A stretch of 64,000 bases of DNA from contig NZ_JALJCW010000004.1 of assembly GCF_023634025.1 (NCBI RefSeq), positions 124,001 to 188,000 on the forward strand. Direction: 5' to 3'. The position numbers and the translations under genes were made by a program. Of this stretch, positions 42,860 through 52,760 are shown one piece after another. The notes beneath the pieces are model-generated. The model was not told the DNA's origin. It saw nothing but the letters and a program-made list of their open reading frames with translations, and did not search any database. This DNA comes from Hanstruepera flava (lineage in GTDB: Bacteria; Bacteroidota; Bacteroidia; Flavobacteriales; Flavobacteriaceae). Position 1 is the stretch's first letter, and each line of letters begins with the position of its first letter.

Positions 42860-44710
42860 ATGTGTGGCATATACGGCGTAACATTAAATAAATACACTGA
42901 AAATCAAATTCAATTAAAACTCGAACGTACTAAATTTCGAGGACCAGACAAGCTTGATTATAAATTTTTAGGAGAGAATAACCATATTGTTCTAGGGCAT
43001 AATAGACTTTCTATTATAGATTTAGATGAACGATCAAACCAGCCGTTTACCTATGACAATCGAATAAATATTGTTTTTAACGGTGAAATATATAATTTCA
43101 AAATTTTAAAATCTGAATTAGAACAAAAAGGTTATACTTTTAGAACAACCAGTGATACCGAAGTAATATGCGCTGCATATTTAGAGTATGGTGAAGCTTT
43201 TGTAAGCAAACTCAATGGCATGTTTGCCTTTGTTATTTATGACCAAGCCAAAGACTTACTATTTGCTGCACGTGACAGAATGGGGCAAAAACCATTTTAC
43301 TACCACTATAATGGTGAATCGTTTGAATTTGCCAGTCAACTATCCTCTATTCAATTATTCAATACTAACCTATCAATATCAAGTAAGGCCATAAGCTATT
43401 ATTTGACTTGGGGATTTGTACCTGATCCCTATTCTATTTTTAACGAAGTAAGCAAGCTTGAACCTGGTAATTCACTTCGATTTGATTTATCTAAAAAAAA
43501 GTTAGAAATAAACCAATATTGGGATATTGATTATAACGGACGGAATGTATTTAACGGCACCTATAAAGAAGCTAAAACTGAATTAACCGAAATTTTAAAA
43601 GATTCCGTTTCAAAGCGTTTATTTGCAGATGTTCCTGTAGGTGTGTTTCTGTCAGGCGGTATTGATTCCTCATTAGTCGCTGCATTAGCAACAAAAGCAA
43701 CAGAAAGTAAAGTAAAAACTTTTTCCGTTAAGTTTAATGAAAAAGGGTTTGACGAAAGTGTTTATGCCCAAAAGGTAGCAGACCATTTAAAAACTGACCA
43801 TCATGTCATTCAGTGTAATTATGATGAAGGTTTAGATTTAATTGAAAATTTTGATTATTACTACGATGAGCCTTTTGCTGATTCGTCTGCTATTCCATCT
43901 ATGTTGCTTTCAAAATATACAAGAGAGAAAGTAACTGTTGCTCTGTCCGGCGATGCTGGTGATGAAAGCTTTATAGGCTATCATCGTTACCATTGGATGA
44001 AACAAGTGAGTCCTATTTATAAAATGCCTTCCGCATTGCGGAATATTGGATCAAGTGTATTAAGTAAAATGCCATATTATAAGCTTAAAACCATTGCAAA
44101 AGGCTTACAATATGAATCATTGGAACGTTTATACTTAGCTTCCGTAACTGGAGTAGATTTATCATGGCTTAACACCAAACATGATTCTCTAAATATAAAG
44201 GAACTCAAGTATTTGAACCACAATAACAAAAACGTCTACGAAAGAATGTCCGATTTTGATTTAAAAACCTATTTAAATTGTGACATAAACACTAAAGTTG
44301 ATAGAGCATCTATGGCTTTTTCCCTAGAAGCAAGAGCTCCACTTATGGATTATCGTGTTGTCGAGTTTGCAAGAGCACTACCAACCCGTTATAAATACTC
44401 TGGAAACAATCAAAAGCGTATTCTTAAAGATATTCTTTATGACTTTGTACCAAAAGAGTTTTTTAACCGACCGAAAGCAGGCTTTACCATGCCGTTTTCA
44501 GATTGGTTTAGAAATGAATTAAAGGATTTAGTATTGGATGAACTCAATGATTCAAGTTTAAATCAAATTCCAAACATCAATGTAGATGAAGTAAAACTTC
44601 GTATTAAACAGCACATGGATGGTAGCTGGAATCGCTATCCATTAATTTGGAAATTACTTGTTTTAAAGCAATGGTTAAATAAAAATGGCAAAGAATATGT
44701 TATCAAATAA
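42860..44710 (+). CDS. asnB: Asparagine-synthase-like amidotransferase, first copy
   Basis: 616 residues. N-terminal nucleophile glutaminase: MCGIYG with Cys2 as nucleophile, FRGPDKLDY, HNRLSIIDLD, FNGEIYNF, TSDTEVI. C-terminal synthetase with the ATP PPi-loop SGGIDSSLVAAL near 253 and DEPFADSSAIPSMLLSK. Uses glutamine ammonia to amidate a carboxylate (Asp or a sugar uronic acid). Within a glycan locus, such proteins often act on sugars; the acceptor here is unknown. A second copy lies at 46961. Confidence 0.9.
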   Translation: MCGIYGVTLNKYTENQIQLKLERTKFRGPDKLDYKFLGENNHIVLGHNRLSIIDLDERSNQPFTYDNRINIVFNGEIYNFKILKSELEQKGYTFRTTSDTEVICAAYLEYGEAFVSKLNGMFAFVIYDQAKDLLFAARDRMGQKPFYYHYNGESFEFASQLSSIQLFNTNLSISSKAISYYLTWGFVPDPYSIFNEVSKLEPGNSLRFDLSKKKLEINQYWDIDYNGRNVFNGTYKEAKTELTEILKDSVSKRLFADVPVGVFLSGGIDSSLVAALATKATESKVKTFSVKFNEKGFDESVYAQKVADHLKTDHHVIQCNYDEGLDLIENFDYYYDEPFADSSAIPSMLLSKYTREKVTVALSGDAGDESFIGYHRYHWMKQVSPIYKMPSALRNIGSSVLSKMPYYKLKTIAKGLQYESLERLYLASVTGVDLSWLNTKHDSLNIKELKYLNHNNKNVYERMSDFDLKTYLNCDINTKVDRASMAFSLEARAPLMDYRVVEFARALPTRYKYSGNNQKRILKDILYDFVPKEFFNRPKAGFTMPFSDWFRNELKDLVLDELNDSSLNQIPNINVDEVKLRIKQHMDGSWNRYPLIWKLLVLKQWLNKNGKEYVIK

Positions 44711-45798
44711 TGCATAGTAGACAGGTCCATATTGTTTTTGTTTTACCTTCTTTGGCTGCTGGCGGAGCTGAACGTATATTATCGTATGTTGCTTCACATC
44801 TAGACCAATCAATTTTTAATGCCACCCTAGTAATTACTGGTTATGAAAAGGACACTGTGTATTCAGTTGAGAACCTAAATGTTGTGTACTTAAATAAACC
44901 TAGAGTTTTAAAGGCATTTGGAAGTTTGTTCAATTATTTAAAGAAAGAAAAACCAGATATTGTTGTGAGTTCAATAGTGCACTTAAACACCATGATGGCC
45001 TTTATGTCTCCTCTTTTTTGGAACACAAAATTTGTAGCCAGAGAAGCTAATGTCTTAAGCGTTTTAAATAAGCACAATCCATATACAAAATCTATTTTCC
45101 CAAAGTTTATGATAGTGCTCGCATATAAACTTGTTGATTGTATTATTTGTCAATCTAAAGATATGAGAGATGATATGATTAATAATTATAGCGTTAAAGC
45201 ATCTAAAACAGTATTAATCAACAATCCCATTACAAACTCATTTAAAACTAAATCTGAAAGTCAAGAAAAAACAAGTCCCATCAAATTTATTACCATTGGT
45301 AGATTAAGCAAGGAAAAAGGACATATTAGAATAATTGATGCATTATCAAAACTGAATTACCCGTTTCAGTATACAATTATCGGGAAGGGACCTGAAAAAG
45401 AAGCCATTTTTGATTATATCAATCAGAAAAAACTGATTGATTCCATTCAATATATAGAATATACAAATGAGGTTGAGCACTATCTAGCTGATAGTGATTT
45501 GTTTTTACAAGGTTCGTATTCTGAAGGCTTTCCAAATGTACTAATTGAGAGTTCTGTAATTGGCACTCCAATTTTAGCCTATGATGGTGTTGGTGGATTG
45601 GATGAGATTATTGAGGTTGGCAAAAACGGATATATCGCTAATTCGCTTGAAGAGTTTGTAAGTTATCTAAATGCTATCCATGATGATTTCCCCTTTAACC
45701 CACTTATAGTGAGTCAAGTGGTTAAAAGCAAATTCAGTAGTTCAAAAATCATGGCTGAATACACTAATTTATTTTTAAATTTAACCAAACAGAATTAA
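44710..45798 (+). CDS. Glycosyltransferase family 4
   Basis: 362 residues, GT-B. N-terminal IVFVLPSLAAGGAERILSYV, C-terminal ITIGRLSKEKGHIRIIDAL near 196 and GSYSEGFPNVLIESSVIGTPIL near 271. TAATG overlap with asnB at its start and with the next transferase at its end, so it is part of the tightly packed core. The donor sugar cannot be named. Confidence 0.9.
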   Translation: MHSRQVHIVFVLPSLAAGGAERILSYVASHLDQSIFNATLVITGYEKDTVYSVENLNVVYLNKPRVLKAFGSLFNYLKKEKPDIVVSSIVHLNTMMAFMSPLFWNTKFVAREANVLSVLNKHNPYTKSIFPKFMIVLAYKLVDCIICQSKDMRDDMINNYSVKASKTVLINNPITNSFKTKSESQEKTSPIKFITIGRLSKEKGHIRIIDALSKLNYPFQYTIIGKGPEKEAIFDYINQKKLIDSIQYIEYTNEVEHYLADSDLFLQGSYSEGFPNVLIESSVIGTPILAYDGVGGLDEIIEVGKNGYIANSLEEFVSYLNAIHDDFPFNPLIVSQVVKSKFSSSKIMAEYTNLFLNLTKQN

Positions 45799-46955
45799 TG
45801 TCTCAAAAAAGAAAAATAGCTCTATTTGTATCAGCCATTGGGTTTGGAGGTGCAGAAAAAGTGGTTAGCCTATTGTTGGATGAGCTTACAAAATACTTTG
45901 ATGTAACTCTAATTCTGCTTTATGATGAAATTAAATTACCCCTAAACAAAAATGCCAAAATCGTAATTTTATCAAAACCAGGAAGCACATTTAAAACGAA
46001 TATTTTTGCACGACTATATGATAACTTTAAGTTTATTTTCAAATATCAAAAGGCTCTAAAAGAACACAATATTGAAGTGGCTGTTTCTTTTTTAGTCAGA
46101 CAGAATATTATGAATGGTATTGCTAAAATGAACAACAAAAAGTTGAAGACCATTATTAGTGAACGCTGTTTTCCTTCAATAATGTATAGCGACCAAAAAG
46201 CAACGTCATTTTTAACAAAATTACTTATACCCTTCTTTTATAATAAAAATGATAAATTGTTTTCGAACTCAATCTACATAAATAACGATTTGATTTCCAA
46301 TTATAACATCAAGATAGATACATCGGTAATATATAATCCCATTTTAACCAAAAACAGAAAACCAAAATTAAAATCGTATAAAAATTTGGAAGACGTTTTT
46401 AATGTGGTTACCGTTGGTCGATTAATTCCAGTCAAAAACCAAAAGAGTATCATTGAAGCTATTAAATTACTCCCAAGTAATTTTGTTCTAGATATTTATG
46501 GAGATGGTGAGTTGCATGATGATTTAAATTTGTTATCTAAAGAGTTAGACATTCAAGACCGCATTCATTTTAACGGTAATGTTAATAATGTGAAATCCCA
46601 TATAGTTGAAAAGCATTGCTTTGTATTGAGTTCAATTACTGAAGGTTTTCCTAATGTAGTATTAGAAGCTATGTCTGTTGGTTTACCAGTTATTTGTACC
46701 AATTGCATGTCCGGACCTTTGGAATTGCTTAACGATAATGAAAAAGTAAACATCCTATCTGGTTCATTTGTAAAAGCTAAATACGGGCTTCTCGTAAATG
46801 TTGATGATACGGTTGGTTTATCTCAAGCCATAAAATATATGCAAAATAATATTGAAGAACGTAACATGTATAGCAAGTTGAGTTTTGAAAGAGCTAAAAC
46901 CTACGATGTATCGAATATTGGTATTCATGTTAAAAACCTAATAGATAGTTTATAA
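45798..46955 (+). CDS. Glycosyltransferase family 4
   Basis: 385 residues, GT-B. Begins ALFVSAIGFGGAEKVVSLLL; C-terminal VTVGRLIPVKNQKSIIEAI near 202 and SSITEGFPNVVLEAMSVGLPVI near 274, then MSGPLELL. Similar in design to the transferase at 38345 (GGAE loop, late CxSGPxEL string), so the two are likely related. TAATG start overlap; 5 bases before the second asnB. Confidence 0.9.
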   Translation: MSQKRKIALFVSAIGFGGAEKVVSLLLDELTKYFDVTLILLYDEIKLPLNKNAKIVILSKPGSTFKTNIFARLYDNFKFIFKYQKALKEHNIEVAVSFLVRQNIMNGIAKMNNKKLKTIISERCFPSIMYSDQKATSFLTKLLIPFFYNKNDKLFSNSIYINNDLISNYNIKIDTSVIYNPILTKNRKPKLKSYKNLEDVFNVVTVGRLIPVKNQKSIIEAIKLLPSNFVLDIYGDGELHDDLNLLSKELDIQDRIHFNGNVNNVKSHIVEKHCFVLSSITEGFPNVVLEAMSVGLPVICTNCMSGPLELLNDNEKVNILSGSFVKAKYGLLVNVDDTVGLSQAIKYMQNNIEERNMYSKLSFERAKTYDVSNIGIHVKNLIDSL

Positions 46956-46960
46956 ATTCT

Positions 46961-48847
46961 ATGTGTGGTATTAATGGCATAATAAGTCAAAATCAGGATA
47001 AGCAAAATATTGCGACTTCGCTAACCAAAATGAATGATTTAATTATTCATCGTGGTCCAGATGATGATGGTATGGTTACCCATGTACAAAATAATAGTAC
47101 AATCGGCATGGCAATGCGACGACTATCTATAATTGATTTAAACTCGGGTAAACAGCCTATTTATAATGACGATAAATCTATTGTAATAGTATTTAATGGT
47201 GAAATTTACAACTACAAAGAACTACGCAATCAATTGATGAATGAAGGCGTGCAATTTAAAACCCAAAGTGATACCGAAGTTATTCTGAAGCTCTATATAA
47301 AACATGGTACAGAATCATTTAGATTACTAGATGGCATGTATGCCTTTAGTATACTGGATACAAATATAAATAAGGTATTTATTGCTCGAGATTTTTTTGG
47401 TGAAAAACCCTTATACTATTATTCAAAGAACGATGAATTTTATTGGGCTTCTGAATTAAAATCAATTATTCAAGGCTTAAATTATAAACCTAAAATATCC
47501 ATAACAGGTTTAAACTTATTCTTCAAACTAACATACATACCAGCGCCTTATACGATATATGATAATATTTACAAGTTAGAAGCCAATCATTTTATTTCAT
47601 TCGATTTAAATTCGCATTATTACAAAACATCTGAAATTCACAAGCTACAATCGGAATCATCAGATATGACATTTGATGCTGCTAAATCTAAACTAAACAA
47701 GCTTGTTTTAAACAGTATAGAAAGCCGGTCTGTAAGTGATGTACCTATTGGAACTTTCCTCTCTGGAGGAGTCGATTCATCTATAGTAAGTCTTGGTCTT
47801 TCGAAATTATCGTCTCAAAAAATTGACACCTTCTCTATTGGCTTTAATAAAAAATCATTTGATGAAACCGATAAATCCAAGTTAGTGGCCAATCTTATTG
47901 GAAGCAACCATCATGAATTTATTATATCAGAAAAAGATATTGAATCACATATTACAGATATACTTCTAAACTTTGATGAACCATTTGCTGATTCATCGGC
48001 ATTACCTACTTATTTGGTTTCTAAAAAAACTAGCGATTTTGTTAAAGTAGCTTTAACTGGTGATGGTGGTGACGAAGTGTTTGGTGGTTATAATAAATAT
48101 TATATGGGTAAACTTAATACGAGTTATACCAAATGGGTCCCTGAATTTGTGCATAAAGCCTTTAAGCCGTTAGCCAATTCATTGTTAGTGACACATGATG
48201 ACAACCGTGGCAAGCGCTTTAAAGCTAAAAAGTTTATTAATGCCATAGATTATAAAGGCGATAATTATTGGAACATTATATCGTTGGGATTTGACGGTGA
48301 ATTGTCTCAACTTATTAATTCTAAATTTCATATTAATAACCCGTTTCAATACTTTAAGTCAAACTTGCCTAAAGCCATAACTTTACATGATTTTCGTGAA
48401 ATTGATAGGCATATTAGCCTAGAAGGCGATATGCTTGTTAAAGTAGACAGAACGAGCATGCTTAACTCGTTGGAGTGTCGTGCTCCTTTTTTAAACAAAT
48501 CATTATGGGAATTTTCAAATAGTTTACCCGAATCGTTTTTGCTAAATGGCTGGAGCAAAAAACATCTTTTAAAGGAAGCTTTTAAACATGAATTCCCTGA
48601 AGGTTTTCTTGATAAATCTAAAAAAGGATTCATTGTTCCAGTTGGCGACTGGCTTCGCTCAATATTAAAAAAAGAACTACAAAGTTACACAGAAACGGTT
48701 TTTTTAGAATTGCAAGGCATTTTCAATACAGATTATATTCAGAAAATAGTTAATGAACATATAACTGGGAAATTAGATAACAGTTATAAAGTATGGACAT
48801 TCTTCACATTCCAAAAGTGGTATAAAAATACGTATCTTAACGAATAA
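46961..48847 (+). CDS. asnB: Asparagine-synthase-like amidotransferase, second copy
   Basis: 628 residues. Cys2 nucleophile in MCGINGI, HRGPDDDG, MRRLSIIDLNSGKQPI, FNGEIYNY and TQSDTEVI in the glutaminase; SGGVDSSIVSLGL near 265 and DEPFADSSALPTYLVSK in the synthetase. It differs clearly from the copy at 42860, so this is not a recent duplication. Two such enzymes in one glycan locus suggest two amidations or two acceptors. Its 3' end overlaps the convergent ATP-grasp gene by 11 bases. Confidence 0.9.
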   Translation: MCGINGIISQNQDKQNIATSLTKMNDLIIHRGPDDDGMVTHVQNNSTIGMAMRRLSIIDLNSGKQPIYNDDKSIVIVFNGEIYNYKELRNQLMNEGVQFKTQSDTEVILKLYIKHGTESFRLLDGMYAFSILDTNINKVFIARDFFGEKPLYYYSKNDEFYWASELKSIIQGLNYKPKISITGLNLFFKLTYIPAPYTIYDNIYKLEANHFISFDLNSHYYKTSEIHKLQSESSDMTFDAAKSKLNKLVLNSIESRSVSDVPIGTFLSGGVDSSIVSLGLSKLSSQKIDTFSIGFNKKSFDETDKSKLVANLIGSNHHEFIISEKDIESHITDILLNFDEPFADSSALPTYLVSKKTSDFVKVALTGDGGDEVFGGYNKYYMGKLNTSYTKWVPEFVHKAFKPLANSLLVTHDDNRGKRFKAKKFINAIDYKGDNYWNIISLGFDGELSQLINSKFHINNPFQYFKSNLPKAITLHDFREIDRHISLEGDMLVKVDRTSMLNSLECRAPFLNKSLWEFSNSLPESFLLNGWSKKHLLKEAFKHEFPEGFLDKSKKGFIVPVGDWLRSILKKELQSYTETVFLELQGIFNTDYIQKIVNEHITGKLDNSYKVWTFFTFQKWYKNTYLNE

Positions 48848-49787
48848 GTTTACTTAAATCTATTTTGGAGCCTAGCTCCAAATCCCAAGATTCGGGATAG
48901 ATACGCTCACAACCACCACCATGGTGGAATGTAATTTCACCAAAATAGATGGCTCCATCAACATTATACAAGTCGATTCTAACATATTCAAATGGCTTGG
49001 CCAATTGTTCAGCCAATTCCATCATTAACTGAAAATTTGCTGGCTTATCAATATCAGAGCCATTTGGCCAAAGCGGCTTGTTATTTTTCCATTGCGACCA
49101 CGTAAATGGCATTAAATTCCAGTTACGGTCATAAAAATTACGCCTATGGTCAGAAAACCTATCTAAATCAACTTGAATGGTTTCTACCCTACCATTAAAA
49201 CAATGAAATTTATAATCAAATGGCAACTCGCCTTTTTCGTCTTTCAGCAATTTTTCTGCTAAAAAAGCTGGAACAATATTTTTGTACTGCCACTCTTTAC
49301 TCTCTAAATAATAATTTTGCTTTAGTAGTTTTTTTATTTTTTTTCTAATCAAATTCCAATCAACTGACTGCGAATCTAAAACTATAAAACCTCCTGAACT
49401 ATTGTGATTGGTTTTTATAATATAAGGTTTGTCGTTGGGAAAATTTTCTGGTTTTAGGTTATTAATATTAGAGCTGTGGTAATAAAGCGGAATTAAATAT
49501 TTAGAACCAATAACACGCTCTACATAACTTCTAACCAGTAATTTATCTGCGCATTTTGTATGCAAATCTGTACGATCATGCAGTTTTAACCAAAGTATTT
49601 TTTCATTTAATGTTTTAGGGTTATCTAAATCTGGTAATCTTTTAAAACTAGCTTTATACTGGTTAATTACATACTTTTTTTCATCCATGAAATGGATTTT
49701 AAAATACTTTCGCATTTCAAAAAAAGCATTAATGATTGTTTTTCCAAGAGAAGTATTACGGTATAAATACTTAACTACCTTCAGCAT
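48837..49787 (-). CDS. TupA-like ATP-grasp protein
   Basis: 316 residues. Fits the TupA-like ATP-grasp/glycosyltransferase-linked family: LPDLDNPKTLNEKILWLKLHDR near 53-74, KYLIPLYYHSSNI near 96-108, KTNHNSSGGFIVLDS (ATP-binding Lys and Gly-rich loop) near 124-138, EKLLKDEKGELPFDYKFHCFNGRVE near 172-196, and DLYNVDGAIYFGEITFHHGGG near 274-294 with metal-binding Asp/Glu. Such proteins ligate amino acids or similar to glycans. It is inverted relative to the surrounding genes; 83 bases separate it from the divergent glycosyltransferase. Confidence 0.8.
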   Translation of the reverse strand: MLKVVKYLYRNTSLGKTIINAFFEMRKYFKIHFMDEKKYVINQYKASFKRLPDLDNPKTLNEKILWLKLHDRTDLHTKCADKLLVRSYVERVIGSKYLIPLYYHSSNINNLKPENFPNDKPYIIKTNHNSSGGFIVLDSQSVDWNLIRKKIKKLLKQNYYLESKEWQYKNIVPAFLAEKLLKDEKGELPFDYKFHCFNGRVETIQVDLDRFSDHRRNFYDRNWNLMPFTWSQWKNNKPLWPNGSDIDKPANFQLMMELAEQLAKPFEYVRIDLYNVDGAIYFGEITFHHGGGCERIYPESWDLELGSKIDLSKLIR

Positions 49788-49870
49788 TCTTTAATAATTT
49801 AACTGATTGTAAATTAAAACAAATTTTCATAAAACGCTTAACTTATAATATATTAGTCTAAATTTTATTT

Positions 49871-50956
49871 ATGGCTAAAAAAATTTGTTTTGTTGGTGGT
49901 GAAGATGTACACAAACGCATACCCTTATCAAAACATTTGATTCAGGCAGGGTATCAGGTAACCATAATTGGAACCAGCATCGAGCAATTCCCATCATCTA
50001 TTACTTATTGCACTTATAATTTAGTTAGGCACTTCTCTCCTATTTCAGATTATAAAACCATAAAATGGTTGCAAAATTATTTTAATAAAAATCCGTTTGA
50101 CATCATTCATACTTTTGACACTAAACCAGCCTTTTTAGTGCCTTTAGCACTTAAAAATAATAATGTACCCATAACTAGAACCATTACTGGATTAGGAACA
50201 TTGTTTATGTCTAACAGTCTATCGAGTTCCGTATTAAGACTTGTGTATAAATTACTTCACAAAAAAGTAAAAAACCGTGTTTTTAAAACTGTTTTTCAAA
50301 ATTTAGATGATCATGAGTTATATTTAAAAAACAACCTTGTAAAAAAGGAAAACTGCGAATTAATTTATAGCAGTGGCATAGATTTAACTAAATTTAAAGT
50401 TAAGGCAATAAGAAAGCAAAACCCCTTTACTTTTATATGTGTAGCCAGATTGGTTTACGAAAAAGGCATAATAAATTATCTTGAAGCTGCAAAAATTTGT
50501 ATTGACAAAAATTTTGATTTCAAATTTCTATTAGTAGGACCTTTAGAAGAAGATTCTAAAAAATTAAATAAACAGATATTAGATTCATACAACGATATTG
50601 TTAGTGTTTTAGGAGCCCGAACTGATATTGTAGAATTACTTCTAAAATCTGATGCCTTTGTATTACCTACCTTTCGAGAAGGCTTTTCTAGAGTACTTCT
50701 TGAAGCTGCAGCTGTTGGGCTTCCTATTGTATCGACAAATGTAACTGGTGTAAGAGACTTTGTTACACATCAAAAAGATGCGCTTTTAGTCGAAGCACAA
50801 GATTCTCAAGCTCTTGCAGAATGCATGATTGAAATTGCAACTAATGCGATATTATCTGAACAATTAGTTGAAAATGCATTAAAAAAGGTTGAAACGTATA
50901 GTATCGAGAATGTATCTAAACAATATATAGCTATCTTTGATGATGCTATTAATTAG
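49871..50956 (+). CDS. Glycosyltransferase family 4 (PglA/WbpT-like)
   Basis: 361 residues. KICFVGGEDVHKRIPLSKHLIQAGYQV start, HTFDTKPAFLVPLA near 79, RTITGLGTLFMSN near 101, ARLVYEKGIINYLEAA near 190 and FREGFSRVLLEAAAVGLPIV near 272-291, typical of GT4 enzymes that add the second or third sugar on a PP-lipid. Located just before the DegT aminotransferase and the initiating transferase, i.e. among early-step genes. Confidence 0.88.
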   Translation: MAKKICFVGGEDVHKRIPLSKHLIQAGYQVTIIGTSIEQFPSSITYCTYNLVRHFSPISDYKTIKWLQNYFNKNPFDIIHTFDTKPAFLVPLALKNNNVPITRTITGLGTLFMSNSLSSSVLRLVYKLLHKKVKNRVFKTVFQNLDDHELYLKNNLVKKENCELIYSSGIDLTKFKVKAIRKQNPFTFICVARLVYEKGIINYLEAAKICIDKNFDFKFLLVGPLEEDSKKLNKQILDSYNDIVSVLGARTDIVELLLKSDAFVLPTFREGFSRVLLEAAAVGLPIVSTNVTGVRDFVTHQKDALLVEAQDSQALAECMIEIATNAILSEQLVENALKKVETYSIENVSKQYIAIFDDAIN

Positions 50957-50964
50957 ATAAAAAA

Positions 50965-52173
50965 ATGAAAATTCCTTTTTCGCCTCCCTATATAAATGAT
51001 GCTGTAATTAACGAAGTGACTGATGCTTTAAAGTCAGGATGGATCACAACTGGCCCTAAAGTAAAAAGACTTGAGGAGCTAGTTTGCGAATATATTGGAG
51101 TTCCAAATTCATTATGTGTAAACTCTGCTACTTCCGGATTAATTTTAGCTTTAAAGTGGTATGGTATTGGACCTGGTGATGAAGTTATTATTCCCGCATA
51201 TACCTATGCAGCTACAGCACTTGCAGTTGTTCATGTTGGCGCTACACCTGTCATGGTTGATGTTAATGATGATTTTAATATTTCGGTTTCAGCAATTGAA
51301 AATGCTATTACTAAAAAAACCAAAGCTATTATTCCAGTTGACATTGCTGGGTGGCCTTGTGATTACGATGACATTATCGCACTAGCGAAACAAAAAAGTA
51401 ATCTTTTTACTCCGCAAAATAATAACCAAAAAAAGCTAAATAGAATATTGGTTTTATCAGATTCTGCACATGCTATAGGAGCAAAATATAAAGAAAAATA
51501 TGTTGGAACAACTTCAGATATATGCGTATTTTCATTTCATGCGGTAAAAAATGTAACAACTGCAGAAGGCGGTGTTGTATGCTTAAATCTGCCAAAGGAT
51601 GCTTTCAGCAACAATGATGAGTATGCCTATTTGCGTTGTTATGCATTAAATGGGCAAACCAAAGATGCTTTTACAAAATCTAAAGCTGGTGGTTGGAAAT
51701 ACGATATTATTTATCCTGGATTAAAAATTAATATGCCTGATGTTTTGGCGGCTATTGGCTTGGCACAGCTACCGGACTATTTTGAATTTATTCTAAAAAA
51801 GCGCGCTAAAATTTATACGTTTTATCAAACTTTCTTTGAATCAAAAGCTTGGGCCATTATTCCACCTTATAAAAACCAAGATAAACTTTCATCTTGTCAT
51901 TTATATGCTTTACGAATTAACGGAATTACTGAAGAGCAACGTGATAGTATAATTAATACGGTTTCTCAAAAAGGCGTAGCTGTAAATGTTCATTTCCAAC
52001 CCTTACCACTTTTGAGTCTTTTTAAGGATATGGGCTTTTCTATAACCGATTATCCCAATGCGTATAAAAATTACAAATGCGAAATATCACTACCTATTTA
52101 TCCACAACTAACTGATGATGAGTTACACTATATAGTAGACACTATTGAAAGTGCAGTATTAGCTCAATTATGA
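50965..52173 (+). CDS. DegT/DnrJ/EryC1 sugar aminotransferase
   Basis: 402 residues, PLP enzyme for 3- or 4-amino sugars. GWITTGPKVKRLEELVC near 27-43, SATSGLILALKWYGIGPGDEVIIPAYTYAAT near 59, and SFHAVKNVTTAEGG near 190-203 with the PLP Lys. An insert near 150 (KQKSNLFTPQNNNQKKLNRI) is longer than usual. Its stop overlaps the initiating transferase ATG (ATGA). One of two such enzymes in the locus, the other at 56571. Confidence 0.9.
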   Translation: MKIPFSPPYINDAVINEVTDALKSGWITTGPKVKRLEELVCEYIGVPNSLCVNSATSGLILALKWYGIGPGDEVIIPAYTYAATALAVVHVGATPVMVDVNDDFNISVSAIENAITKKTKAIIPVDIAGWPCDYDDIIALAKQKSNLFTPQNNNQKKLNRILVLSDSAHAIGAKYKEKYVGTTSDICVFSFHAVKNVTTAEGGVVCLNLPKDAFSNNDEYAYLRCYALNGQTKDAFTKSKAGGWKYDIIYPGLKINMPDVLAAIGLAQLPDYFEFILKKRAKIYTFYQTFFESKAWAIIPPYKNQDKLSSCHLYALRINGITEEQRDSIINTVSQKGVAVNVHFQPLPLLSLFKDMGFSITDYPNAYKNYKCEISLPIYPQLTDDELHYIVDTIESAVLAQL

Positions 52174-52760
52174 TAAAACGTTTATTTGATATCATTTTTT
52201 CTGCTTTAGGTTTAATATTATTATTACCTTTACTCCTGCTAATAGCAATTCTCCTAAAATTAGAATCCAAAGGGCCTGTTTTCTACAAACAAGTTCGAGT
52301 TGGGCATAATAGCACAGATTTTAAAATATTTAAGTTTAGAACCATGTTTGTAGGTTCAGACAAGAAAGGCTTGTTGACTGTTGGAGATAGAGATCCCAGA
52401 GTTACAAAAACAGGCTATTTTTTAAGAAAATACAAGCTAGATGAACTTCCACAGTTAATAAATGTTATTATTGGGAATATGAGTTTTGTTGGACCTAGAC
52501 CAGAAGTAAGGAAATACGTGAGTTTATATTCTAAATCTGATTTAGAAATACTAACTGTAAAACCTGGCATTACGGATTATGCATCTATTGTTTTTAGAGA
52601 CGAAGCCGAATTATTGAAAACAGCTAAAAAACCTGAAGAATTATATATTAATGAAATAATGCCAAGAAAGATAGCCTTGAATAAGCAGTATATAGATAAT
52701 CATAGTATTCTAGTAGATATTAGAATTATTTTTAAAACCATTAAAACAATTATTAGTTAA
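52170..52760 (+). CDS. Initiating sugar-phosphate transferase (PglC/WcaJ-like)
   Basis: 196 residues, the short PglC-type. One re-entrant N-terminal membrane helix (about 8-31), then YKQVRVGHNSTDFKIFKFRTMF near 40, and the catalytic Asp-Glu in KYKLDELPQLINVIIG near 91, followed by SFVGPRPEV. Moves a sugar phosphate from UDP-sugar to undecaprenyl phosphate, starting repeat-unit assembly. ATGA overlap with the aminotransferase and TAATG overlap with the deacetylase. Confidence 0.92.
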   Translation: MIKRLFDIIFSALGLILLLPLLLLIAILLKLESKGPVFYKQVRVGHNSTDFKIFKFRTMFVGSDKKGLLTVGDRDPRVTKTGYFLRKYKLDELPQLINVIIGNMSFVGPRPEVRKYVSLYSKSDLEILTVKPGITDYASIVFRDEAELLKTAKKPEELYINEIMPRKIALNKQYIDNHSILVDIRIIFKTIKTIIS

